Assembly: GCA_022747635.1 (NCBI GenBank)
Contig: JAKTNV010000115.1
Location: 124,001 to 188,000 of the forward strand
Length of the DNA stretch: 64,000 nucleotides
Source: Hetaerina americana
Lineage: Eukaryota; Arthropoda; Insecta; Odonata; Calopterygidae
Direction of reading: 5' to 3'
A program made the position numbers and the translations under genes. Below the pieces are notes generated by a model, which was not told where the DNA came from, ran no database searches, and worked only from the letters and a program-made list of their open reading frames with translations. Below, piece after piece: positions 10,990-20,950 of this stretch (position 1 is its first letter; every line of letters begins with the position of its first letter).

Positions 10990-11570
10990 ATCTCGAAAGT
11001 GTTTTGACCAAAGTGGTCAAAGTAGCGGGGACGTAAGGAGAAGAATTGCGCTAGGCGAAGAGGCTTTCGCAAGGTGGAGGGAGGGACGTTGAATAAGAAT
11101 GTTAAGAAAAGCCTCTTTAAAACTTTGATATGGAGCGTTATTATATGCGATGCGGAAACGTGGTCATTGAAGCAGGATGATAGAAGTACATTGGAGGCTT
11201 TTGAAATGTGGGTGCGGAGAATAATGGAGAAAGTGAAATGGACAGAGAAGAAAACAAATGAGGACGTACCAGGTATGATGGGCGAGGAGAGGGGTTTGTG
11301 GGGAGATACCCTAAGGAGGCAGGAAAAATGAATGAAAGGCGTATTGGTTGCCAGTGGGTTGTTGAAGACTGTAATAGAGGGGAGAATATTAGGCCAACGA
11401 GGAAAGGGCAGCATACTATAAGGATAGAGATGTTGGCCGGGATGAAGGGAGCAAGGAAATACATATAGAGGAGGAGGGACTTGTAGAGTAGGATGTTGGG
11501 TTGTCTTTTGTTAGTAAAAACAAGATAAATATTTGGTAATTGAGTCCATCAAAAACCTAACTTTTCCGGT
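10990..11570 (+). mobile_element. LINE fragment with reverse transcriptase C-terminal sequence, copy 3
   Basis: The best coding copy of the family. The frame at 11074-11331 reads VKKSLFKTLIWSVIICDAET, then WSLKQDDRSTLEAFEMWVRR, then IMEKVKWTEKKTNED, the conserved end region of reverse transcriptases in this LINE type (the family pattern is kxllktliwSVxxYgxETWtl...LEAFEmWxxRrmxxixWtd). Just upstream, in another frame, 'gtaaggagaagaattgcgct' encodes the preceding RRRIAL block, so there is at least one frameshift near 11075. After the coding end the 3' tail runs to the 'ccatcaaaaacctaac' end near 11555. It is a 5'-truncated pseudocopy. Confidence 0.85.
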
Positions 11571-12823
11571 AATGATAAATAATGTTGTTTTCTTGCCCCA
11601 CGGGAATTGAAATTATAAAGGTTTTCGCGTGAAATATTTGACGAGTTCATCGAGGAGCCGTAACGTAATATTTGAACAAAGCAGATCGCAGGACACCAGA
11701 GTGACGTGTGGATTAGAATGTTAAAACATACTTCAAAGCAGAATGAAAATATTACCAATTTGATTCCAAATATCAGGGGTGTAAAAATCATACAAAAATA
11801 ATTCATTTGACCTCGGGGTAAATAAATTTAAGCCGACATCCCAAACCCTTGTTCCTCGGGCCGATAACTACGGGCCTGTCTCTCTCAAGTGCGGCCGAAT
11901 TCCTAATAAGTATATTTTTAACAACTGATTTTATGTATTTTTTAAACTGCGCCTGCCGTATATGAATGATTAATAAAAGCATTGAAATACAAGGTCCGGG
12001 ACCGGAACGGAGTATAACGAAATAATAAATTCAAGGAAATTAATCAAGTGCGATACAATTTTTGTGCCAAGCACTTTTATAAATACAATCCCAGTAGAAG
12101 ATTTATAGGTTATTTTGAATTTGTTGGGTAAGCAGTTTGAAACTTAAAAGAAAGCTATTCTCTTCGAAGTCGACGAAGTTTGCCGCTCCCTCAACTTGGT
12201 CTACGAAGGTATTGCTAGTTGTCTTCGTTATGTGCCTCCACACTGGAATTGAGATTTATATTTCGCCTCCCAAAACCCTTAATTCAGCACTGTTTCCAGA
12301 GAGTTAACTTCTAAAAGTGGAAACTTTCAAAGTTGTGATCGATTTCAGCGACAGAAAGTGTATCGAACAACTTGTGTCTAGCAGGAGAGCGGGAAGGAGC
12401 AAGCAAGGCGAATACCAAGCAGAATTGTGCAAAACTTACGGGGATATAAATGTAAAAAGTTACATTTATACTTTACTCCAGATTTCTGGCTGGAATTTAA
12501 AAGCTCTAATACCGCATCAATCAATGATAAAACTACAGGGGCATAGTAAATAAGAACTAATTAATCGTGTTCTCAAGTTTGACTACTCGAATCAAGAAAA
12601 TCGATCGGTGCATGATAAACCAAGCTCTATCGGTATTAATAACGCATTTATAATCGAGCACTCCCTGCTGATATTCATGTGCAACTCATTTCAAAGTAAC
12701 ATTTAAGAATAAGCGATAACAACGTATTTCGTTTTTCACAACATGGAAAAAAAAGGGATAAAAATTTCACAGCGAAAATTCAGATGAAAAATTTGTGGCG
12801 TAAGTCTGAACTGTACTGAGTAT

Positions 12824-12827
<4 letters not shown>
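11571..12827. other. No gene recognised
   Basis: AT-rich DNA with short frames only (85 codons minus at 11549-11806, 78 codons plus at 12317-12553). Neither shows a domain, signal peptide or splice context. No repeat family of the window is found here. Confidence 0.4.
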
Positions 12828-12886
<59 letters not shown>

Positions 12887-13099
12887 TTGAAGGAAAACCT
12901 CACGGATGTGAATAATAATTCAAACGGAGAAGCGAGATAGCGCTAGCGAACACAAACACATACAAATGAAATTCAAACGTACTCAGAATGCTGAAATAAT
13001 AGTTCCTTCTCTTATTATTCTGAATACGTGTGAGTTTCATTTGTAAGAGTTTCTCTGTGTTTTTGTTTGATAGCGCTATCTCGTTCTCCGTTTAAATTA

Positions 13100-13150
<51 letters not shown>

Positions 13151-13162
13151 GTATATATATAG
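12828..13162. repeat. Large palindrome between two (TA)n tracts, PLE-like
   Basis: A (TA)n tract (12828-12884) is followed by 'ctcacggatgtgaataataa', the same string that follows the (TA)n of the PLE fragment at 41.43 kb. Then come inverted arms of about 85 bp: 12917-13002 and 13013-13098, both containing a 'gagatagcgct'/'agcgctatctc' core and an 'caaatgaaattcaaacg'-type inner part. A second (TA)n tract follows (13102-13162). The design matches the 50-bp inverted repeat flanking the PLE endonuclease fragment, so this is probably a short internally deleted PLE copy in which only the terminal inverted parts remain. Confidence 0.6.
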
Positions 13163-13199
13163 CGTAAAAATTATTTAAAAATATTAATAAAAAATATTA

Positions 13200-13260
13200 C
13201 ACTCACTCAAGACTTGAATGTCTTGGTGGCTCCAGCCACCCTCATCAGAGTACGAGTGGT
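13200..13260 (-). ncRNA. Hammerhead-like motif with full CTGATGA and strong stem II
   Basis: On the minus strand: CACTC (plus 13254-13258) can pair with GAGTG (plus 13204-13208) as stem I; CTGATGA is intact (plus 13242-13248); stem II is a perfect GGTGGC-TGGA-GCCACC hairpin; the GAAA box is altered to AAGA; and the following C-ATTCAA-G-TC can close a short stem III ending in a GTC cleavage triplet. A (TA)n tract follows on the minus strand after roughly 85 bp, as for the motifs at 42.29, 48.9 and 49.1 kb. I infer a decayed PLE-associated ribozyme. Confidence 0.55.
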
Positions 13261-13654
13261 AACTATATACATATAAACAAGAGCATGCAAAGCCACTGGA
13301 ATTCCGTTATTTTTTGTGGTAGAACCGGGTCAGAAACGTTATTGATTTTAGGTACTCAGTAGAAAAATGCGGGTATTTTTACTGGTACCGCGAAAAACCA
13401 GTCGCCAAGTGCCTCTGGGGATGGAGAGATCCTCACTGACATTGACATGGATGATTTCTTCATGCTTCGCCAATGTTTCCCGATGAAAACAAGGACGAAA
13501 GAGACATCATTTCACTCGTAGAGTACTTGGAAGCTTTGGGATCTCTTCCTGGTACCGAATCCTCCAAATCGTCGACGGTCTCAATAATGTGACGTATTTA
13601 AAAAGATGTATCAACAAATTCTTTAAATCAAATGTTTAAAAAAGCATTATTATG

Positions 13655-13765
13655 TCTCACAGAGTCATCATCAGGTACAAGACATGACATGATGACTCTG
13701 TGAGTTGAAACGCGTCGTACGTTAAATAAACTGTGGAAAAGTGCAAATTGTCCTTATTTCATTAT
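13655..13765 (+). repeat. Fold-back repeat, family F2, partial
   Basis: A short inverted pair, 'ctcacagagtcatcat' (13656-13671) and 'atgatgactctgtgag' (13689-13704), is followed on the right by 'ttgaaacgcgtcgtacgtta' and 'ctgtggaaaagtgcaaattg'. The right part matches the arms of the 19.34-kb palindrome, so this is the same family with most of the left arm lost. The right arm again has the order GATGA, hairpin, GAAA, CGCG, TCGTA. Confidence 0.55.
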
Positions 13766-14029
13766 GATGAACTTCCACGACCTCAAGCCTGAATCTGTTG
13801 AACTTATTATTATGTCTCCCTATACAATAGTATACGTAATGATGGCACGAGCAATATTCCTCGTCTATAAGTAGATAATAAAATTAACTAGAAATATGGG
13901 GTAACAATATCATGCGCACATAATTTTGGAAACCCTTGTACTATTCACTTTTTTGATAAAACATGCTTTTTAACGACGGGAAGAAATGGTAGAATAATGA
14001 AAAAGTTTACTAAAAACTACCTGATATCG

Positions 14030-14400
14030 CATATCATATCTTAAAGAGCCTTTTGAGATGTGGGTGGGCAGAGTAATGGAAACAATAAAACTGGATAGAA
14101 AGGGAAACAAGCGATGAGATTCTGGGAAAAACAGGGGCAGGGAGAAAGCTGTTGCGGATACTGAGGGCAATGGGTGGCTGAAGACGGATAGAACGGGAAC
14201 GCTGAGAAAATGAGTTAGAGAGAGGAAAGGAATGGGCATTTTGGATGGAATTAAAGGAGGTAGAAATTTTGCAGAGCTATACTGAGTTATTGTAATATCA
14301 AGTATGGGGTTGAGGGATATTTTGTGTCCCGGTTGCTACGGTTTAGGAGTAGAGCAATGTGTAGTGGCAGGGTCTATCATAAACCTAACCCAGTAGATAA
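14030..14400 (+). mobile_element. LINE 3'-end fragment, copy 4
   Basis: Starts within 'gccttttgagatgtgggtgg', which corresponds to the EAFEMWV coding block of the copy at 11.2 kb, and continues through 'ggaaacaataaaactggata' to 'ggaattaaaggaggtagaaa' and a tail ending in 'ctatcataaacctaacc'. Frames are broken. Orientation and landmarks are the same as copies 3 and 9. Confidence 0.7.
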
Positions 14401-14920
14401 CTGCTAACAATCTTATACTGGGAAATATTCAGTTTTCAGCCCAAAGTGTCTTTAAATAGCATTCAAGTCTAGTTGGAATGCACCATTTCCCTGTGCCACC
14501 AGCGATTTCCTTTCAAAGCGTTAATGCTTAGAAATTCGTTGGGTTTAGTAGAAAAGTTCCAGAGGCTTCATTTTGGTTTGGACGATGGACCATCTGGTAA
14601 ATAGTTAAGTTTTTTTAGTTTACAAATGGTTCGTTTCTGCGGAAGAAATTTCACAAAATAAAACAACAATGAAACTCAGCAACGGATAATAAACTTTCAT
14701 CACCGCCGATAATATTTTAGGATTCCGTCTCTTTCGGTTCGCGAACAAAGCAGTCAAAAACAACTAATTTTTCAGCTCTCGCGGAAAAAAAACTCAACAA
14801 ACTCCATTGAGGATCACGACCGGAGGCATCCGCCTTAGGTGAAAGGGGAACTCACTAAAACCATTTGTTCACCGCCGTAACGAAACGGTTAACATCCATA
14901 TATATGAATGCATATATATA
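14401..14920. other. No gene recognised
   Basis: No open frame of note and no repeat family recognised. Confidence 0.4.
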
Positions 14921-14921
14921 T

Positions 14922-15199
14922 GTGGGTCGCGGTAGTTAAGGGGGTAGAGCGTTAGACTACTGACCAAAGGGTCCTGGGTTCGATTACCGGGCAAGTCTCT
15001 AGGCACCTACAGCTACACCCAAGCTATGTGACTTTTCGGGTACCAGGTCTTCCTGGGAAACCATAACTGGGCACAGGGAAAGGAATTGGCCCCCCTACCC
15101 TGATGTGTGAATTTCACACGCCGTCGGGCTTAGTGCTGGGTAAACTCTACCATCACCTACCAAACCGACCTTCGGGTTGATTACTGTGTTAATGGTATA

Positions 15200-15250
<51 letters not shown>
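14922..15250 (+). repeat. tRNA-derived SINE, family S1, with (TA)n tail
   Basis: The head 'gcggtagttaagggggtaga' carries an A-box-like tRNA D-arm sequence, and 'gggttcgattacc' at about 14977-14987 is a good B box, 45 bp further on, so an internal pol III promoter is present. The body contains 'gggtaccaggtcttcctggg', 'gtgtgaatttcacacgccgt' and 'gggcttagtgctgggtaaac', and ends in a (TA)n tract (15203-15247). TA-rich sequence also precedes the head, which fits insertion into or next to TA repeats. A second copy on the minus strand is at 38771-39040. Confidence 0.8.
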
Positions 15251-15253
<3 letters not shown>

Positions 15254-16555
15254 TTCTTAGTTAGGATCAGTCACACTCGCGGCGATGGCATATCAAACTT
15301 GGAAAAACAAAAGAGGCATTAAAAATTTTGTTTGACCATTTTTTTGTATTCCCTAGCTATATAGTATACAGGCTTCATAGCTGTATGCTATTGCCACGCT
15401 TGTGATAACCTTATATTCACTTTTGTGCACATTTTCCTTGAATATATATGCATATAAAATAGATACATTAATATGATTTTAAAGTAATCAATCGATAACC
15501 GAACGCTCTATCCACAATGTAGTCCATATCGGCGCTTCCTATGCTAGACAAACCAAAAACTCTCCGGGAAGTACAAAAAAACTTAGGTTTTTCTTTCATT
15601 ACAAAATTCCTGACCGAGACTGGGCATTGTGTCCCACCGCGTAATTAAATAGCAATTACAAGGGAGAAAGTCTTTTCTTTCGCTACGCATTAGGCAACCG
15701 AAAAGGAAGCCTTTTGTGGAAACTCTCTTCCTTCCCCCAATACCACTCCCTCACTCGTACAAGACCATTGTCAAAGATGATAATCATCATGTTTTGTCAT
15801 AAATTATATCAAATCCGTTCTACTCCGTCTTATACGCCCCTAAAAAGGTGACCGACGATGAAATTTAAGGTCCATTACCCCGATATGTTTTCTTCCTTTC
15901 CCTCGGAAGTTGGCCTCAATGGGCATCCATTGTTCCAACTCGACCTGCGACAGCGGTCCTTCGGTTTCCGTTTTTATTAGCGGAAAGGTGGGGCGAGGAG
16001 ACGCCGGGCGGCGGAGGAGGGAGGGAGGACAAAGATAATGGGCAACGGCGAGAGGGAAACTTGGGGAAATCAAAGCGCATTGTCTCGCTCCTGGAGCAAT
16101 GGGGACTCTCCGAATCCTTCGTGTGATCCCCTTTAATGATTGCTTTTCTACGGGGGAACGATTGTTATTTCCCGCGTTATTTCTTATGTGTTCATCACGT
16201 GAAAATTCCCCAGCTGTATGTTGGATGACGCGGAATTCGGAATATCCTCACGGATATTGGAAACGTTGTATCAGACGCCATGAAAATGAAATTACGAAGT
16301 TCGATTCGATCAGTTTCGTCCGTACCTTTCACTTGTTTCAAAATAATAACTTTTCTACCGGCCCATAAATTTTATTTTACATTTTACATCAGGCTATTTT
16401 TGAGAAAATATCCGAGTGAAAGGAAGATGAGAATAAAAGTCATTGATGAATCAAATGATTCCGTCAATGTTAGAAAATTCCTTTGAAATTTTACTCGTTC
16501 ATTAAAATAAGGTTATTACAAATAATAATAATAATTATTATTATTATAAACGGCA
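15251..16555. other. No gene recognised; GC-rich patch
   Basis: Contains a GC-rich patch at 15880-16100 with overlapping frames of 77 codons (minus) and 89 codons (plus) that show no domain. A short (TAA)n/(TTA)n palindrome lies at 16520-16550. Confidence 0.35.
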
Positions 16556-16795
16556 ATCTACCGTTTAAGGTGGGTTTTGGATGGACACAACTACTACACA
16601 AATAATTTTCATCTAAAAAAACACAACCCAACACCCTCCTCTACCACTAAGTTTCCCATCTACCATAGTCTTCAACATCGCACTGCAAAACAATATGCTT
16701 TGCATCAAATATATCCTGTTTCCTTACGATTTCTCCTGACAATCTCCTCCCCACAACCACAATGCCCAGCACTTCCTCGTTTTTTTCCGTCAAAA
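16556..16795 (-). mobile_element. LINE 3'-end fragment, copy 5
   Basis: Minus-strand copy. On the plus strand it begins 'ggtgggttttggatggacac' (the reverse of the cca-tcaaaaacc terminus) and continues through 'acacaacccaacaccctcct', the counterpart of the tail at 11.5 kb, to 'taccatagtcttcaacatcg', the counterpart of the 'ttgaagactgtaatag' landmark. The 73-codon plus-strand frame across it is the antisense of a repeat and not a gene. Confidence 0.65.
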
Positions 16796-19340
16796 TAATG
16801 ATAAATAATGAACTAAATAATATTTATTTATTAATAAAATTTCAAAATCAGTTTGTTCTCAGTGAGCAGCTAAGCCATAACGACTATATACTGGACACCA
16901 TTTGGAGTGCATCAATATTAAAATCCACTATTCAAGTGGAAAGTATATTCCCAGTTTATAATAAAATACATTTTAATGAGCCCTAAATAAAATAAAAATA
17001 TTTTATGGTAATGAACTTTCCTAGGCAATAACAGAAGCCACTATTTTATTTTCAAAACCATTCTTAAGTCGAAATTTCAATGAAACACTAATGGAGTGTA
17101 AGAGAAACAGAATGCAAATCGGATGGACACACCAAATTGCCAATGAAATAAGTCACCGGAGAAAATCACTGCTGACAAGTGGTTAAAGCAATGAATACAT
17201 TTTGAGGTTTAACAGTCTGCTGAGTAAACTACATAACATTTAGAAAAGAAGAAATGCATAGGGAAACGAGGAAATGAGCGAAATATTAAAAATTACACGA
17301 CAGGGCGGTCGAAGATATGAGAACGGTAGCTGAAAAGAGTTGGAGCAATCATCTGAATACTACCTGGTTATTAGTATGATGGGAAAGAAATGCCACCGAC
17401 TAATGACCAGAAATTTAAAAAGAATTGATTATGCAGAAATCATCAATCACACATGCTAATTATATTTTTTAAATAATCCTGACATTTTCATAAATTGGCA
17501 TAAGTCCTAATCTATACATGGTCCAATTCCACAGAGGGTCTTCCCTCATGTCTTTTCCTTCAAGAGCAGATCTAAATCATTAAGGCCCAACTAAATGAAT
17601 AAGATCTTGCACAGGGACGTTCGAGCAAGAATCTTTGACGGAATCGTTCTAGGACACTAAAATTAAATCGTATAAAGAAAGGGTAACATTTCAATCATCA
17701 ATCAAATGTCATTCGACCTCACCAAAAAGAAACTTCCAATGGCGACAATCAGTGCCCAGAAATGAAATCCATCACTTCGCCGCAGGTGGAGCGAAAAAGG
17801 TTTATATTCCGAGGCTGTGACTTGCACAACGGAATTTCAACGCCTTCAATTTGACCTCGATTCCGAATATCAAGACGGGAAGTAACTCTCAAGAGATGCA
17901 AGTGTTGGTTTAAATAATAATGCCTGCGAGATGAATCGGCAGCAACAGCTGTCCTCGATATTTCACAGTCTTTGAAGAAATTTCGAATTTAAATTCCGCT
18001 GATAGTTTCGTTGAACATCGATTAATACAAAATGCGAAAACAATGGAATGGAGCAAGATTTTAGGGAGCAGTGGATATCTGACAATAAATATTTCCAGGG
18101 TTGGGTAAAGAGTTCTCCTGTCATATCTAAGGAAAATGAATCCGTACGCACATACGTATGTAAAGGACTTCACAATCCGACATTGAACATGAAGTTCCCC
18201 TCTTTGAAGTCCAAAATTACCTTCTGATGCTATAATTCAATGGTGCAATTCACCAGGCATTACATGTCACCAGTCGCCCTTATGTGGCAGAAAGTTTCCT
18301 AACCTGCTTCGTCTTGCTAATTGAACTCAAAACTCATGATCAACGCATTGACGTCACCTGTTCATTCAAAGGCACAGCGCAATGTGACATTTTTACCTTT
18401 GTGCTGGTATTACCTTAATACTTTTAGTAGCCTTTTCGTTAAGCGTGTTTAACAGATTAAATTGATAACTTAGCCGTTTTTAATAAATTCTTAAAGTTTT
18501 AGGCATTGATCCTGATATATTTTACGCCTATAATATGAGATATAATAAAATGTAATATCTTCAATCGTCCTTTGGAGTATTCATTTAAAAACATTCGCTC
18601 CGCACAAGCTAATGGGAGAACATATAACTGAACAAATATTTTCTAGAGAAGATGGATGTCCATGAAAAAAGTACTAAAGAGAAAGAAAGGAAAAACAACA
18701 GAAAGTAATAAAGAAAGAGAAAAAAAATCCTAGGCAAGAATATGTACATTTTTAAGAAATGCAGAGTTGCAACTAAAAGCTTAGGTTTCCGTAAAATGCA
18801 CGTCAAAAAGGAATACACGATAGTCTGTTGGTTTTAACCATTTAAATCGTATGAGCCTCAAATTCCGAAGGTCAGATGAGAAGCTGGTCTGCTTATGTAC
18901 TCAAAAGTCCAAATTCAAATTCAGTGCGGGTTCGGATTTGATATATTCACGCCAGGTACGGGTTTTCCATTCTCGTAAAAATCAAAGTGGTCCGCTAAAT
19001 TCTAAATGCTTTCATAGGACTTGTAATTGAGACACTGGGAGTGCAACTTTCCAAATATCCGACTCCGTATCCGGAATCTCCCCAAATATAATTTTTTTTA
19101 AATAAGAAGGAGGAAAGAGAGAAAGAGTAGAGCTAAGCCTAAAATGAATGGCTATTCTGGGACAGGAAGTGACTTTTTTCACGAATTCGCAAACAAATTC
19201 CAATGCGACGTGGCAATTGCCCCGTGAAATGATAAGACAATTGCTGTCGTTGCAATTCATTCTTGTATTTCATCGAAACTCGTAATTGTTAGACCACTTA
19301 TATTTAAAACAGATCCAGGCGAGATGTAGTAGCATTTCTT
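16796..19340. other. No gene recognised
   Basis: AT-rich, with frames of at most 89 codons on either strand and no domain recognised (including two overlapping minus-strand frames at 17910-18173). A purine-rich patch is at 18600-18760. No repeat family shared with the rest of the window was found by eye. Confidence 0.4.
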
Positions 19341-19532
19341 CATAATGAGAAAAACAAATTTACACTTTTCCACAAGTTTATTGGTAACGTGCAACGCGTT
19401 TCAGTTCATTGAATCATCTTCAGGTACAGGTACAAGACAAGTCTAGTACATAAAGACGATTTGATGAACTGAAACGCGTGGTGCATTACGTATAAATCTA
19501 TGGAAAAGTGCAAAATTGTTTTTCTCATAATG
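19341..19532. repeat. Palindromic fold-back repeat, family F2, complete
   Basis: A 192-bp palindrome whose ends are 'cataatgagaaaaacaaatt' and its counterpart 'caaaattgtttttctcataa'. Arms of about 80 bp each carry 'cacttttccaca', 'acgcgtttcagttcat' and their complements; the centre contains the near-tandem 'caggtacaggtacaagacaa'. The arms include the ACGCGT palindrome directly after a GAAA block, as in the 13.7-kb copy. No coding capacity, so any mobility would have been supplied in trans. Confidence 0.75.
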
Positions 19533-20395
19533 TTAGACCAAGCTTTATAAACGTTATCGGAGAAAGTTTTTGAAGGGATTGAGTCGAATCCAATCTACGC
19601 ATAATGGTTGTATTATAGTTTTCCTCCTTAAAAACGCTATACGACTTACACCTCTATTGGATCATAAAAAAAACCTGTTGTCCCAGCCTTTGCTCACAAA
19701 TATCCCTCGCTGCATGGGGGTGGACAGGATTGATTTGTAAAGGAAATTACAATGGCTTTCTTTTGTTTTTGAATTTCAAAGATAAGAATTGATTTGACTT
19801 CAAATAATTGATGTCAAAATTTCAACTTACTGGGTGTTTATTGCTTTTATGAAGTACGACCATGTTGACTGACCCCTAAATCATACAAAATGCCACCGAC
19901 AGCCAGAAACGTTGACGGAAATCAACTCCATCAAAATATAAATGGATTGCGTTTATCAGAACGGTTGCAACGCCCTTTATTAAAAGAGATCCTATTTGAC
20001 TAAAAGAGTCGATTCCTTGATTTCTCAAGGGCATCGTACATACTTCGACCGACATAAATAGTAAGACGCGTATTCGATAACGAGATACCTACTATTATTA
20101 GCAATTGAAATCGAGCAATCGAAATTGAGCAACTTGAAATCATTGAGAACTCCAGTTCACTGTCCACTAATCAATAATTCCAATTCACCGTAAATATTTA
20201 TGCTATGCTTTTCAAGGAAATCACATGATCTAAATAAAAATTATTAAATTAACTGATTTAATTTTTTGTTCTCAATTTGACGAAACTTCTGGGGGCGTAC
20301 CCTTCTCATTACTCTGACAACTGAACACTCATTGATATGATAATCCGGGCGAGGTTATGTGGCGAGGGAGAGTCGGGGACATCTCCGCGACGTAC
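19533..20395. other. No gene recognised; probable start of the intron of the candidate gene
   Basis: AT-rich down to about 20330. If the exon at 20396-20606 is real, this sequence is the beginning of its first intron on the minus strand. I could not find a convincing next exon anywhere left of it in the window. Confidence 0.35.
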
Positions 20396-20606
20396 CGAGG
20401 GGAGGCGTCACATATAGCACCAGCCAGGCGATGAGCGACAGGCAGAAGACGATGCCGAAGCGTCCGAGGAACTTCAGCGGAGTCAGCGGCTGGGGCTTGG
20501 CATCTTTGGCGGCGAGAGCGGCGGCGGACTCGACCACGGGCCCATGGGACGTCTCCACCACCATCCATGCCACGGCCTCGGTCGCCTTCCGCAGCAATGC
20601 GAGCAT
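20396..20606 (-). CDS. Candidate first coding exon of a single-pass membrane protein
   Basis: From an ATG at 20606 the minus strand encodes about 70 residues starting MLALLRKATEAVAWMVVETS, with very high GC at third codon positions, unlike the AT-rich surroundings. Residues about 47-67 (RFGIVFCLSLIAWLVLYVTP) form one clear membrane segment; the segment before it is Ala- and Pro-rich. An in-frame TGA lies four codons upstream, which supports the ATG. The frame meets a strong splice donor, CTCG|GTACGT, with the exon ending at 20396 in phase 1; the frame read beyond it loses character. The exon lies in a CpG-rich island (20340-20950), as first exons often do. A short N-terminal tail before a single membrane segment would fit a type II membrane protein, but I do not recognise the family and the rest of the gene is not seen. 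Confidence 0.5.
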
Positions 20607-20950
20607 CACGGCGACACTTCACGTTTCCTCCCCGGGGTTGAGCGAATAACCCCCCCCTTCCGCGGTGCGAGACGAGGATGCTGCTTGCCCTCCTCCCCCA
20701 CGTATCCGCCACACGTAATCCCAATTCTCCACCGTCCCGGTGCGACAGAAACAACAAAATAAACTTGCCGCGAGCTGATTCCTGGAGGTCCTCCGATTGC
20801 CGTCTCCGCTGCAATTACTACCGCCGCACGAAGGGAGGAAAAGGGAGGAGGGGTTAGAGGGATCTTTTCGCTCCCCGAAATCGCGGAGTCAGTTGTTCGC
20901 CAGCAAACACCCACCCGTGTGTTGTTGCGTAAGGAGGAAGTGAGTGGTGG
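20607..20950 (-). promoter_or_regulatory. CpG-rich island, probable 5' UTR/promoter of the exon at 20.4 kb
   Basis: GC- and CpG-rich sequence immediately upstream of the candidate start codon. Longer frames here (84 to 161 codons on both strands) overlap the real exon or are Arg/Pro-rich by composition. I cannot place the transcription start; no clear TATA box is visible. Confidence 0.35.

Noticed and set aside
17080..17420. A possible further LINE-like stretch (gaggaaatgagcgaaa and ggcggtcgaagatatgag)
   Set aside because: Landmarks are too few and not in the order of the other copies to call it.
20329..20914. Open frames of 72-161 codons on both strands around the candidate exon
   Set aside because: They overlap the 20396-20606 exon in other frames or run through its 5' region; Arg/Gly/Pro-rich composition is that expected of GC-rich DNA.
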